Positions 38,929 to 51,548 of a stretch of DNA of 64,000 bases are shown here, in pieces (within the stretch, counting starts at the first letter, position 1; the number at the start of each line of letters is the position of its first letter). The DNA lies in the NCBI GenBank assembly GCA_003254925.1, contig QANZ01034964.1:1-64000 (forward strand), given 5' to 3'. Under the pieces are notes generated by a model. The model was given only the letters and a program-made list of their open reading frames with translations, did not search any database and was not told the origin of the DNA. The DNA comes from Chamaecrista fasciculata (Eukaryota; Streptophyta; Magnoliopsida; Fabales; Fabaceae). The translations under genes were made by a program, and so were the position numbers.

Positions 38929-41471
38929 AAAGCGACACGCGCCAAAACAAAAGGAACGCGTTACGACGCCCGTAATGAGTGATTTTGATTTTTGAATTAG
39001 GAAGGTGGGGCCACCTTGTTACCCCCGACACGTCATCATTTGCAACAACCGCGAATTCTTTATTTATTTATTTATTATGGGCAAGGCTGTGTTTGGTTGG
39101 TTGATTAAAGATAAACTGTTTTTTTTTTTCAAAATAGTAAGGCTAATGAGTAGAAAAGGAAAACTCTAAAATGACCTCTTCTTCACAGCTGATACATTGG
39201 TCACTGCAAAATCTGTGGTTTTCCGCATTAATTTATTCATCTTATTTGTCTTAAACTTACCGACCATCTGATTCTGTATTCATTATTCTTGATTTTAGTG
39301 TCATACACTGCCCCTAAATCAGCAGCTCGCACCCTATTTAAGACAATTTTTTTTATTCACATCAACAATTCCCATAGAGAATATCTACTCTCTTACTAAT
39401 AACTTTACATATTTACATTAATAGATATCTCTGATTTTAAAAATGGTTAATTGACTATTGTAATTTTAATGCAAGTATATATAATATCTCAATTTTAAAA
39501 TAACTTTATAGGTAATCAATTAATTTAAACTGAAATAAATATAATATTTTCTCTACCACACTGCCTTAACATATGAATCCCTCCAAGAGATTTTAATCAC
39601 TAATGATAAACCTTTTTCGTTGTCTTTTAATTGAAGAGATTTAAGATTGGTGTGAGAACTGAAATTATTTGACTCTTTTTGATAAGTCATCGGAGCTTTA
39701 GATTAAGTGATTTCATGGTCACTTACACCAAATTGGATTAAGCAAACTATAATTTTAAAAGTTGTAGTGTAGAGTAGAATTATAGTCTAGCTTAGCGGAC
39801 TAGTTGTGGCTTATTATAGCAACATGGAGATGCGTACTTCTATAAGAAAAGAAAATCACTTTGTAATAGTAGGCATTTGCATGATTGAGTGGTCCTCAAC
39901 ATGGAATTCCTTTTCTTCAGTGATACTTCTTTTCAACTTTTTTGAGTCACAAAAGCTATGTACATAGCTATCCTATCCTCATCTCAACACAAAAAAACGG
40001 GCTTTACATATATATTGATGCATCCCCCGACTTTAATTATTAACTTTAATTTGGTCCCTCACTACTTTGCTCTTCATCAAATTGCTACTCTGCTCTTTTC
40101 TTCTTCATGCAAATTAATATTTACTGAAATTTGAATGATCACAATTTTCTTAAGAAAAAATAAATCAGTAATCATTTATAAGAGAAATTAATACGATATG
40201 TAAACTCCACTCACGTAGATAAAAGCTTGTTCGTGATTGTTTTCTAGTATTTTTGAAGAAGAAAACTAGCTCTCTCTCTTGGATTATGAATAGTGTGATG
40301 CCTCAAAATATCTGCAATCTGTCAAGTTATTCAACATTGCGTGCACGGCGAAGTTTATATAATAAGTTGTTGAACTATAAATTTAAACACAACTTAAAAA
40401 TATAAAATATATATATCTGATTAGTGAAAGTTCATTTCACACCAATAGGCATAAATCATCATTAGCTATATATATCCTCCAAATGGATATTGTTTCAACT
40501 GTGGTCAAAACAAGGAAAAAGAAGAGAGAAGAAATTAAATCCATTGGCGAGCTCGCAGAAATGGAGAAATCGTAGAGGTTTAAATTTTCTGTGGGAAAAT
40601 AAGGGGCTAACATTTGTTTCTTAAGGTACAACTACATCATCAACATGGGATTAATTAATCATGCAAGTAAATGAATAAGATAATACTACTCCACAGAACA
40701 TATAAAACATGGTCTGGATTTTTTTTAACCACTCGAGTGGCTACATATATATGCCAGCTTGGAAGACAAATAATGTCAAAGCTTCTTTATCTAACCCCAA
40801 GAGATATTTAATATTAAAAGAAAACAAAGTCAAACTCAAAAACCCACTAATTAATCCGTTTGCTTTTTATTCATGAAGACTAATTAATTATTAGATATAA
40901 ATCTATACCATGATTATGTAATTTGAAGGTGCAACTTTAATTTGTTTCATGGTTGGTTACGTTAAGAAGGATGCAAGAGAGTCGTGTGAGTTGGGTTCTA
41001 ACTTTTAATTTGATTGCCTCTCCTAATTTTTGATATAGGTGTAAGTGTAACCGTGTAAGAAATATTCGCAATCTCTTTAATCTTGAGCACCGTTTTATGC
41101 GGCCATTTCAGCTAATCATAAAGAGAATACTTATTTTTTTCTCACTATTTTTATTTAATATTAAAATAATTAAGCCACGAACAATTATTTAATTTCTCAA
41201 AAACTTTCACTTTGGTTCATTTATTTCAATCTTGTCCAAAAAATTTTGACCATGTTCCAAAATGATCCTATTGTTCCTGTCTATCAAAACCTTATTGTTA
41301 AAAACTATGAAGCATAAACACTTTATTTTGAAGGTGTGTCATTGTGTTAGATACGTGTCCATATCTATACTCGTACGACACTCATAAGATACATGTTTAT
41401 AAGTTTCAGAATATAAAATAAATTTTTGTGACTTTAACATAACAAATAATATAAAATAATGACACATATGA
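38929..41471. other. AT-rich intergenic region, nothing recognised
   Basis: About 2.5 kb of spacer with no supported gene, RNA or complete mobile element. Short open frames here are AT-driven. Confidence 0.5.
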
Positions 41472-41479
41472 CATATGAT

Positions 41480-42838
41480 TAGACCTGCTCATGGGCCTGG
41501 GTAGTCCATGGACTACCTGGGCCCAAGCCCATAAGACAATATCCACTAACTAATAAAAGACACTTGGGCTTAAAATAAACCTACCCATTAAAATACCCAA
41601 ATTGATTGGGTAGCCCAATCAATACCCAAAGACTACTTGAGAATACCCATCCAACTTAGTCCCTAATTTGGTTTTCGCCGTCGCTTCCTTCTCTATTTCT
41701 CCTTCCAAGTCTCTGTGTCTATCTTTCAGTAATCGACGCGACGAAGCGAGTGAAGCAGCCGACCCGATTTTCCCTCCGATCCAAACCCTAGCTTTCCAAT
41801 CCCTCACTCGCGCCTTTTCTCACTCGCCTTACAAATTTCTCCGACTTTTCACACTCGAGGTTCTTATTTTTCCTCTCTTTCTCTCTCAATTTTCAATTTT
41901 CAAATTTTATTTCTTTTCGCTTCTTAACTTTGTCCGTCGTTGATTGTTTCTAGTCTTGAAGGGAGGGAGGAGGTTAAGCGGTTTAATTTCAATTTGTCAG
42001 AATTCTTTGAGTTGGTTAGGTTTTGTCGTTGTTGTTGAGAAATGCTGAGAAAGTGAGAGTAATTGATATTATTATCTACGTACAAGCTTTGAAACTTGTC
42101 ATCATGGATGTTGCTGAAAACCAATGAAATTAACATAAAGAGTTCCCCTAACCTAAACGAAACCAGTTCTTTATGTTGTTCCAGAAGCAGAAAAAATAAA
42201 TTCCCGAATGTGAAGGTGGTTGTTGTGGGTGTTGTTAGTATTATTATTTTGTTATTAGTGTGCTTCAAATATTAATTAAAGGTATTAGTTCAAATGCATT
42301 AAGAACAAAAATATAGTTTGAGGACTAACATGAAAGAAAAAATAGTTTGAGGACCAAAACTAAAAAATAATAATTTGAGGACCAAAACAAAAAAATAATT
42401 TGAGGACCAAAATGAAACTAAAAATTAGTTTGAGGACCAAAATGAAACAAAAATAGTTTTAGAATCAAAAGAAGCAAAGATTAGTTTGAGGACCAAAATA
42501 AAACAAAAAATAGTTTGAGAATCAAAAGAAACAAAGATTAGTTTGAGGACCAAAATAATCCCTTAATTTGAGGACCAAAACAGAACAAAAATTAACTTGA
42601 GGACCAAAATGAAATTAACCTCATAGTTTGAAGACCATAATGACTATTTAAGTTTAAAAGTGTTAAAAAAAATATAAATTTGGGCTACCCAAGCCCAAGC
42701 CCATGGGCTTGGGTATATATTTAGCCCATTATAATGGATACAATTTTATTTGGGCTTGAACCTAGTCCAAGCCCATGTACATAAAAAGCCCATGGGCTTG
42801 AGCTTGGGTAGCCCAAGCCCAGCCCATGAGCAGGTCTA
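41480..42838. mobile_element. Non-autonomous hAT element (1359 bp) with captured leader-like DNA and a minisatellite
   Basis: The ends are TAGACCTGCTCATGGGC on both sides, followed by inverted GGGCTTGGGT-type repeats. CATATGAT occurs exactly at 41472-41479 and 42839-42846. This is the 8-bp duplication and TAG-type end of hAT elements. No transposase is present. Inside, 41640-41990 is a CT-rich stretch like a plant 5' leader and first exon, with an open frame of 91 residues at 41668-41943 that I do not recognise. From 42308 to 42640 there is a degenerate array of 'tttgaggaccaaaa' units. The likely source gene is unknown. Confidence 0.88.
42308..42640. repeat. Degenerate minisatellite of GAGGACCAAAA units
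   Basis: At least ten imperfect copies of a 25-35 bp unit whose core is 'agtttgaggaccaaaa' followed by an A-rich spacer such as 'tgaaac'. The unit resembles the arms of the neighbouring MITE families (GGACCAAA), which may be its source. It lies wholly inside the hAT element. Confidence 0.75.
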
Positions 42839-42846
42839 CATATGAT

Positions 42847-42985
42847 AGACTAGGGGTTTTGCGTGCCGTAACGGGCAAGCAAATATATATGTAAAATAAA
42901 TGAGAATTCACCAAAAAAAAAATGAGGGACTAAATCGTTAACTCAGTAAAAAAGAATGGATCAAATAATAATTTTTCTCTTATTA
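42847..42985. repeat. Dispersed repeat, copy 1 of 3
   Basis: Starts around 'actaggggttttgcgtgcc' and includes 'taacgggcaagcaaat' and 'gtaaaataaatgagaatt'. Two more copies lie in the GPAT intron at 45482-45600 and 45656-45765. The shared left edge suggests a mobile element end, possibly of Helitron type, but ends could not be proven. Confidence 0.55.
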
Positions 42986-43923
42986 TTGATTTTGTACTAT
43001 AGTTTTAAAATGTGGACAACCAGAAAGGGGTGGAGCCATATAATATAAGATATTGTAATTTTTTAAATTTTTATTAAAATTTATTGATTTTCAATTACTT
43101 ATATATATATATAAATATATACCATATATTGTTATGTAATTTTAACTTTTTAAAAATTTGTCCTGTTAGTGCGTCCCTAACTGTATTGTATCCTGTCCAT
43201 GTTATTGTGCATGCTTGCTAAAGTTAAAAATGATTTGCTGGTCTGATGTCTCTCTGTGTAACATGACAGTAAAATGTTAAAAAGTGATGTGGTCTAATTG
43301 CAATTTGCTAGTGTCTAATTTATTTGGGTCAAATCGTCATAGTTATGGGCCCAAAAGAAAACAAGAAGAACCCAGAGCAATAAGGCCAAACCCAAAGGGG
43401 GCAGAGTAGTAGTAGAAAAACAGGAAGAGATGCACTGGGCTTCTTTAATATAAAAGCCCATATAGCTAATCGTCGTTAATCCACGAGAGTTGTCCACTTG
43501 TACATGGCATGTTCACGTATTCCAAGGCGCCATAGTCTAAGGAGACTAATCATTTATGGATTATTATGTATAGTTTTCACTTTTCATGAATAATGCGTGT
43601 CCCTGTATTTGTGTGTGATCTGATCCTAATCTTTACATATATATCATCTCTCAATTTAAATTTGTTTTAAAAAGTGGAATAAAATCAAAGTGACAACAAC
43701 CAATATATATAACAACATTATTAATTATTACATTGACCTTTCGTGTTCATAAATTTATTAATCAACTCCAGAAAATAATATATAGAATCCAAAACAAAAC
43801 CACGAATATATAATAAAAGAACCCAAAACTAATAATGAAGTGAATTTACATAGATTAAAACCAAATTAAAGAATAATTTATTGAGGATGGGATTGATTAA
43901 GTAATTCCGATCCGCTTGTATAG
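42986..43923. other. Spacer and 3' flank of the GPAT gene
   Basis: AT-rich with no supported gene. The stretch just left of 43924 is the probable 3' UTR of the GPAT gene. Confidence 0.5.
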
Positions 43924-46340
43924 CTACTGCGGAAGGGGCTTGAAAGTAGCGAGCAACTTGTTGAAACCATGGGACAAAGAAGTATAAGAAGCAGACCCAT
44001 CGTTTCCCGCCAAAATCCTATACTTGTCCTTCCTCGTGAAATTGGTACACTCAAACCCCAACGTGGCAGCCAGTATCCTCTGCACGTAATTCGCCACGTC
44101 ATGCGGGCTCTTCCCGGACGAACACGTGGCCTCCACCGGCAACTGGTTGAGGAAGGTAACCTCGTAAACGGGTCTCGGGTTCATAAAGAAGAAAATCGGA
44201 TCCAAACCCTTCCATCCCCTTGCCGTAGTCGCATGAAAGAACCCGACCCGATAGTTCATGGCAACCGGCACTATCCGGTCAGTGAGTTCTGCAAACAAAG
44301 CAGAAAATCTCAACAGAAAAGGCTCGCGGCAAGTGGTCCCCTCAGGACACACAACCAAATCGCCTTTCGCTAATTGGCGTTGGATCTTCTGGGCGTCCAC
44401 GTGGCGGGTCCTGGTAAGCCTGACGGTTGGGATGGGAGAGAGAATCTCCGTTAAGCGTGAGATGGAGTAAGTGAGGGCGGGGATTTTGCGGCGGAGGACG
44501 GAGGAGAGGACGACGGGGTCCATTAGAGTGCGGTGGGTGCAGACGAAGAGGACGCCGGAGTTAGGTGTGGACGGTGGTGGTTTTCCTTTGACGATGACTT
44601 TGCTTCCGAGAAGTCTAGAGACGTAGGGGATAGCCCAGAAGGGGAAAATGATGCCGGTGAGGATTCGTATGATGGCAAGGACTATTCCGAAAGGCATCCA
44701 TAGGAGGATGAGGAGTGCGGTGGTGGGTGTTGGTCGTTTAACTAAACGGCCGTCGTGGAAGATCACCGGCAATGGCCGGACTACCTCGTGCTTCTTCTTT
44801 CTTTCTTTCTCATCTCCTACAAATGGTGGTGCCTGCATTTCTTCCTGCACATTCTTAATTAGTTACACATACATCACAAGGAAAACCAGTTGCCTTCACC
44901 TAGTAATATATCCTAAATTCCTAACATATGTAATGCCGAATTAAAGTTTTCATGATGTATACATGGATAAAAATAAAAGACTAAAATTAACTTGAAATTT
45001 AGCTACTATATATACACAAAAAGATCTCATAAATTTTGGAAAATGGCAAAAGATTCTAAATTTTTAAATTTTGTCCAAATAATTATTTTGTTAACATTTT
45101 TAATTAAAAAAAATCAAGTTCGTTTATAATTTTATTATTATTGTTGCTTTATACATTGATTCAAACTAAAAAGTAACTATTGTTATAATTCATAATAGTT
45201 AAAAATTAACAACATCTTTTATATCTCATGTTCTTCGGTCTTGAGAGTATTTTTCTCTCCTTTATATGTTCTGTTTATTATATATATACAATAATACAAC
45301 TACAAGTTGACAACTAGTTCTTTTAATTATCTTAAATAAAAAAAAATTTAAACTGTAACACTTCTATCCATAATGTAAAAAATAACAATTAATTCTAACT
45401 AATATTTATATATATCATTTTTATGTTGATATAACGATGCCAAAATATCGAAAATCATCATGCTCAACAAGCACATATATATTACTAAGGGCTTTGCATC
45501 CCTAACGGGCATGCAAATATGTATGTAAAATAAATGAAGAATTAAATTGTTGACCCAATAAAAAAAAGAGACCGCATATTAAATTTTCTCTTATTTTAAT
45601 TATATATAATATTTTTATCTTGAGTGGGAGGACGACCATAAGGCTCCTCCCACATATAATATACTAGGAGCTTTGTGTGCCCTAATGGGTACGCAAATAT
45701 GTATGTAAAATAAATAATGGACTAAATTGTTAACTTAGTAAAGAAAGAGAGACCGAATAGTGTTAATATATAATAAATTAAAACTGGGACTTACTTTGCA
45801 GAAATTCAAGAAAGAAGAATTTGTAGCAGTAGGCCTTCCCATTCCCAAGTCAGGACGACGAAGTGATGATAAGTCAAAACATGGAGGCTTCATCTTCTCG
45901 ATAAATCCAGTAGCAAAACCGAACCTATTAACACAAAGTTGAGTCCCAATGACCTCATCAGCACGTAAATGATCCTTCGCAAACCTCTCCACCATAATAA
46001 CAGGCATTTTAGTGACCACCACCCTATTATGGTAGCACCTGAAGATGTCCCATGCATCCATGTCCACGTCATCCATCATGAACTTTGGCAACACGGCTCG
46101 AGCCACCGACTCTATCTCGCTCTTAGCCACACCAGCCATGGCTACGAATATCATCAGCTTCATACTTGAGTCTCCCATCCCAACCATGTCTAGAACTCGA
46201 ATCACAGGCCATAGAATTAGCAACAACGCGAAACGAATCACGCCTGATGCTTCGAATGCAACTAGCATCATGTAAGAAAATACGTCCCACTCCTTTAGAA
46301 GCGTCCCTTCTAGCTCTGAAATCACCGTCGTCTCCATCAT
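43924..46340 (-). CDS. GPAT5: Glycerol-3-phosphate sn-2-acyltransferase, GPAT5/GPAT7 type
   Basis: Two exons, 46340-45795 and 44844-43924, joined in phase 0 across a ~950-bp intron, giving 488 residues (Arabidopsis GPAT5 has 502). The plant land-type GPATs put acyl-CoA onto the sn-2 position of glycerol-3-phosphate in the ER; GPAT5 and GPAT7 make suberin precursors. The N-terminal HAD-like region starts [27 protein letters not shown], and the acyltransferase domain has H286-x4-D291 ([12 protein letters not shown]) and PEGTT at 349-353 ([21 protein letters not shown]). Blocks such as [25 protein letters not shown] are nearly the same as in GPAT5. The first HAD motif has Glu in place of the nucleophile Asp, in line with GPAT5 lacking the phosphatase activity of GPAT4/6. 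The intron carries two copies of a dispersed repeat. GPAT5 or GPAT7 cannot be told apart here. Confidence 0.94.
45482..45765. repeat. Dispersed repeat, copies 2 and 3, inside the GPAT intron
   Basis: Direct copies at 45482-45600 and 45656-45765 share 'gggctttgcatccctaac' / 'ggagctttgtgtgcccta', then 'gcaaatatgtatgtaaaat' and an 'agagaccg' block. A third copy is at 42847. The right-hand copy ends ~30 bp from the 5' splice site at 45794. Confidence 0.65.
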
Positions 46341-46666
46341 ATATCCACCGATCGATATATTTTTATGTATGTAATTATTACAACTTTACGTACGTATGAA
46401 GAAATTCAATTTTCTGGGTGTAAACAAAGTTTAAGTATATTTGCAAAATGTGTTGTTGTTTGTGGTGCCTATGGGATATGGATGAGATTATATATAATTG
46501 TAAGATTAAGGAAGTAGAGGGGCGTATTTGACTGGTCTCTCATGTTTCGGACCAAGGCAGTTTATCGGTTTACAACTACCCACTTCATATGTACGCTCCA
46601 TTTGTCTCTTCTTGCCCCCTTTACTTATTCAATTATTCTTTATTCTTTATTATTATATATTTTAGT
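46341..46666. promoter_or_regulatory. Upstream region of the GPAT5/7-type gene
   Basis: On the minus strand an AT-rich motif TTATATATAATC (about 46485-46498) is the best TATA candidate, some 145 bp before the ATG. Beyond ~46667 the sequence turns into a MITE-like repeat, so the unique proximal promoter is only ~330 bp. Confidence 0.4.
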
Positions 46667-47010
46667 GAGAAAATTTATTATTTGGTCCCTAAATTTACAC
46701 CGTGCTAATTAACCAATTTAATTTTTGAATAATCAAAATATACTCCTCAGTCCTTTAATTATTGTAATTGTCCACGATTTGGTCCATGAGTCAAATTCGA
46801 GAACCAAAATATACAAATTCAGAGATCAAATAATATAAATTTAGTATATGTTTAAAGAAAAAAAAATATAAAATTAGTTTAAATTTAGATACCAAATAGA
46901 ACTAATTTAATACAAATTCAAGGACTAAAAAGTATAAAATTAATTTAAATACAGTGACCAAATCGTTACTAAAGACCAAATAGTTGATAATTAAAATATT
47001 TTAATAATAA
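46667..47010. mobile_element. MITE-like element related to 1796-2411
   Basis: Starts GAGAAAATTTATTATTTGGT and continues 'ttgaataatcaaaatata', matching an arm of the element at 1796-2411. The right part carries 'gaccaaatagttgataat' in inverted sense. The right end is not clearly defined. Confidence 0.5.
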
Positions 47011-48144
47011 TCAAATCTTGTATGTCGATTATTAAGGAAGTGATTAGTTAAGTTAGTATAAATTTAATCTTCCAGTGTTTCACACTACTTTCACCATCTC
47101 TCTCCCTCTAGTCTATATCACTATGACACTATATGTTTTATTTTTCTCCCATTTTATAATTCAACCAGAGACATTCCGATACATTAAATTTGGATACTTC
47201 TTTAATTTAAAAAGAAAAGAAATAAACTTAAGTTAATTATATTGTAGGAGATCACTAACTAATTTCATTGGACCCAATTATCTTTTCTTTAAACTTTTAG
47301 CCTTAGGTAAAAATAATTACTTAAATTACGAATAACAAACGTGGAGAATATATATAAAAGAGTATTATATATATATATATACGGCATGTTTATACGCAAT
47401 TGAGATTTTGATCACTGAATACGGATCACCCAACAACGACTGCTTCTAAACAAAACTACAGAGAGACGGCTGGGTACCGGACACCTAAATTTGGCGTCTC
47501 ATATCATATGATCCATCTTAATATATATATATACTCATCGATGACCATTGAACAAATTGTGACACAGTTAATTTGTTTGGATTACTTTTTGTTTCAAGAG
47601 AGAGAATATGAATAGAATATTTTTTTGAAAAAAATTACTATATTATCTTATGATTATTGAATTTGATGATAAATATTAAATTAATGAACCTCGTCAAGTC
47701 ATCTAAGTAGGTTAGAAATATACATGTTGGTGCTCTCTCTAATGAAGTGGGCAAAAAGTTGGGTGTCGAAAAATGAGAAAGCAAGGAAGAGGAATTAAAA
47801 AGTAGGTCAGAAAATAAATCCCCAAAAATATGTTTACAATTCGCTAAAACATACGGTTGCTCAACCTCTTTTTGTGATCCCGACCACTAATTTGTTCCTG
47901 TTCATTATCTTCAATAATATTCTATAATATATGATATTCCATTCACCTTATTTTAACAAATATAAAAACTCGATAGATATCTGGGTAGGTGGGGTTGGTT
48001 AGAATTTTTATTAATAGCACCTAGCCTTTTGAAATTTTCCGTTAACGCAAACGGTATACACAATTAATGACGACTAGGATAGAAATAAGAAAAAGAAAAT
48101 ATATATTGAATTTTCAGCTAATTAATAGAACGTTCTTGCTTTCC
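47011..48144. other. AT-rich intergenic region
   Basis: No gene, RNA or mobile element could be supported. Contains short TA microsatellites near 47363 and 47523. Confidence 0.5.
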
Positions 48145-49574
48145 TTGCATGTGTTATATAAGAGTTGTGTCTTGTGTGTGCTTTACAATTTTGTACACGC
48201 CATATATGTGTTTGTGTGTGCGTGTGTGTATATAACTATATATATAACAAGTTTTACTTCATCATCACCAAATTAATTAACACAGAATATATATACTAAT
48301 ACTTGTGACTATATATTAATTCCACTTCTTCCATTATATATTTCTTCACCTGCAGTGGCATCAAATAAAAGTGCTGCTTCTGAAGCCTTCATTCTTTAAT
48401 TTGTATCAACTCCTCTCCCACTGTAATTTATTGTCTTTACAAATGGGGTACACCATCGTAATCACTACTGTAAGTTCTATTTGTTTTGTTAGAAATTATA
48501 AATGGCTTTCCTTTTGTTTGGATTGTATGAAGAAATTAATTAGGTGACAAATGATACACATGCAATTAATGATCGCAATGAACAAGAGCCATGGTAGCAG
48601 ATTGCTGCTAGTGATGATATTAATGGTTATTAAACTAGATCACAGAAGAGTCTCGGGCTAAAAGAAACTTCTCTATTTCAAGTTTTAAGATTCCTTCTCA
48701 ATCGTGAAAAATATTGGAATATTTTTTTTGATATAAACTAAAGATATTCACCATTAGAAATAGTGACTAATTAAGTGAAAAACAACTAGAGTGATGTAGT
48801 TCGCGAAAAACATATGGATTTGATAAGAGTAAGCGTACCTCTACAGTTTTTTTTTTTTAGAGTAAAGGGAGTACTTGAATCTGAGTCTAATCCAAACTAG
48901 GCCCAAAGAGTTGACCTTTAGTTTAGCCCAAATTTGACAAGTGTGGCCCAAAAGAGATTATGACTCGTGGTGTTCTTAGTTCTTACTTTCGACTTCAATA
49001 TATATGCTACAAATATTCCATATTCCATATTCTATGTAGCAACCAATTAAAACCCATATATGGCTTTGGCTTATCCATGTGGCCATGCCTACTGCACCAT
49101 GGAATACACAAAGGCCAACACAAATTGTCAATACTTACGTACCAACCCCATTTTGTTATTATAATAATGTCATTTGATAACATTTACTATTTAAACTTGA
49201 AAGTGATGGTCTGAATGATGACTTTATTGTCGTATTATAATCGACTAAAAACTTCAGATTTCATTGATTTGGGATTAAAATATTATTGTGCTCTCTATCA
49301 ACTTTTTCAACTAATTTTCAAGGCCTAGAACTTGTAGGATGGATGTTCAGGCCAGGAAAAAAAACTTGTATGGATGTATACCAGATCGTATGGAATGCAT
49401 GTATAATATTTTGTCAAAAATATTAAAATTATTTTTGGCACATGGAAGGTCACAAATCCAATGTCACACATACTGTCATTACACAACAACCAAGATTCCA
49501 TCATTATAATTTACAAGGTCATAGCCTACTTCTCTAGCTTATTACTTACCTTTGTTTCTTGGAAAACCATGTTG

Positions 49575-51491
49575 TTACTGGCGTAGTGATTCAATAGTGG
49601 TTTTGCCCTCCAATTTTGATTTCATATAGCGCCTAATGTAATCAATATACTTGGTCCTTTTGTACAGAGCTCCACCATGATCTCGGACCATTGTCTCAAC
49701 TGGACCAATTTCAGCTTCATCATCTGGCTGTACAAACATAGCAATTGACATCCTTGCTTTCCTTGCATTTGTTACTGCCCTGTGCTCTATACTTTTGTAC
49801 ACCCCATTACTGAATATCTGCATATAAGCAACAATATCTCATATATATTTCATCATCAAAAAATCACAAAAAAGTACTATGCTTATTGGGGTGCCTTAAT
49901 TACCTCCACAACATCAGCAATGTTGACAACAAAAGCCCCAGGTAGTGATTTCACAAGAACCCATTGTCCTTGGTGGCGAATTTCAAGGCCAGTGAGATCA
50001 TCATCTTGTATAAGTAGGGTTATGGAGCCACCATCAGAATGTGGACTAACACCAAGAACAAGGTCAGGCTTGGAGCAGATTGGATAGTAGTTCATTCTCA
50101 TTCCTATTTTAATCCCTTTGTGCAACTCTTTCAGGCTATCCTCTTCCATCTGCATCAACACTGATAAATTGGCAAATATCTCCTCAGAAATCCTGCATAC
50201 TTCTCTTGAGTACTCCTCCACTGTCTCCCTGTTCATGGAAACACCATCATTACTCATGCTTTTGATATTCAATATCAAAATTTTGAACTTATATATCAAC
50301 TTATTATGTGTTCCTGTTTTCAATATCAGTACACAACTTGGAATGGACATGATATGGCTGTCCCATTAACTAGAGGAGTATCCTCCTCTTATTTGGGAAA
50401 TTATAAATTAGAGAAGATAAAAAGGGATTAATTTCTAATCTTTCATTCTCCTTCCCACTTTAGAAATTCCAAATGACACAAATTTGGGTGTTTTGGAGGA
50501 GACACCAACATTCAAACAAAGAAAAGACATGTAAAACGTTAATCTTCCCTTCCTAATTACCAAACATGCTTTTAGCAATTATTAATGAGGGCTCAAAAAT
50601 TTCCTTTACTAGATCAGATCCTTTTTTCCTAAGGTCCTTGTGGTTTACGATAAATTAGAGGAAATTAAATAAATCCTAGAACCCTTTTCAGAGTCTGCTC
50701 TATCACTTGACCCATCTAACAATATATACATATATATATACCTGAAGCCTGGTACTACGAGTGGCCAGTACTTGAGATTCCCTTTTTCAGGTGGGTATGC
50801 CATTATGAAAAACAAGTCACACCAATCCAACTTCTGCTCTTCTGAGACAACAAAGCCTTGACCATATCCTTGTAAATCATTCTCTGCCATTGCATACTTT
50901 TTCTTCACTTCCAATGGCAGATCAAAGCATTCTGCTTGTTTTCCCTTCATTCTTTCTATCATCTCTTCCGCTCCGTGATTTATTAGCTATATACAGAGAG
51001 GGCACACCACACCATGCATCAAAGTTCTCCATAAGTTCCGTTTGAAAAATAGAAAAAAGGGGTAATGAAGGCTTGTAATGGGTAACCAACTAACCATAGT
51101 AACAAAGAAAACAAGGAATAGTTTATCAACAAAATAATCTGAAAAAGTCTTCAAGACAAGATGAATTGGAAGAAGGAAATGTTTTGAGTAATTAAGGGGA
51201 CTTAATTAATACCTGGAAGAAACCCCACTCCTTGCAAGCAAGATCAAGCCTTTTCAGTTCTTCTTCATCTTTCTTTGCCAACAAAGTGAAGTCAATGACT
51301 GGAATCTCATATGAAGTTAGAGGAGCAAGTTCATTAACATGTGGCCTGTTTTCATAATCTTGGATATACCTCTCTGGAACTGAATCCTGATCTTTCCTCA
51401 CAATCTCCTGAACACTTGGTACTGGCATAGATTTTCCCCATCCCAAACTACCATCTTCTTTCTCCCCTTTGTTTTCATATTTGACTTCCAT
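49575..51491 (-). CDS. Fe(II)/2-oxoglutarate-dependent dioxygenase, SRG1-like (copy A)
   Basis: Four exons, 51491-51213, 50986-50742, 50228-49904 and 49817-49575, with GT-AG introns and compatible phases, encode 363 residues, the usual length for the DOXC (SRG1/codeine O-demethylase-like) class of plant oxygenases. These soluble enzymes hydroxylate, demethylate or desaturate small molecules using 2-oxoglutarate and O2. An N-terminal DIOX_N domain (PVIDFTLLAKKDEEELKRLDLACKEWGFFQ then LINHG) precedes the catalytic domain. Iron ligands H238, D240 (SPHSD) and H295 (EHRAV), and the 2-oxoglutarate-binding R305-x-S307, are all intact. A TATA box (TATAAATG) lies at 51548-51541, so the leader is very short. 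It is the left member of a tandem pair. The substrate cannot be inferred. Confidence 0.94.
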
Positions 51492-51540
51492 TTTTTCTCT
51501 CTGTCTTCTTCTTTAATTTCTTACTTCTCTGGATCATGCA

Positions 51541-51548
51541 CATTTATA
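51541..51548 (-). promoter_or_regulatory. TATA box of dioxygenase copy A
   Basis: GGTATAAATG on the minus strand, about 50 bp upstream of the ATG; the same motif in the same place occurs before copy B, so the core promoter was duplicated with the gene. Confidence 0.6.

Noticed and set aside
41668..41943. 91-residue frame as a real gene
   Set aside because: Inside a non-autonomous hAT element; CT-rich leader-like composition and no recognisable domain. Kept only as captured DNA.
42308..42640. CRISPR-like regular repeats
   Set aside because: Repeats are imperfect, spacers are A-rich and not unique, and the DNA is plant nuclear; it is a minisatellite within a hAT element.
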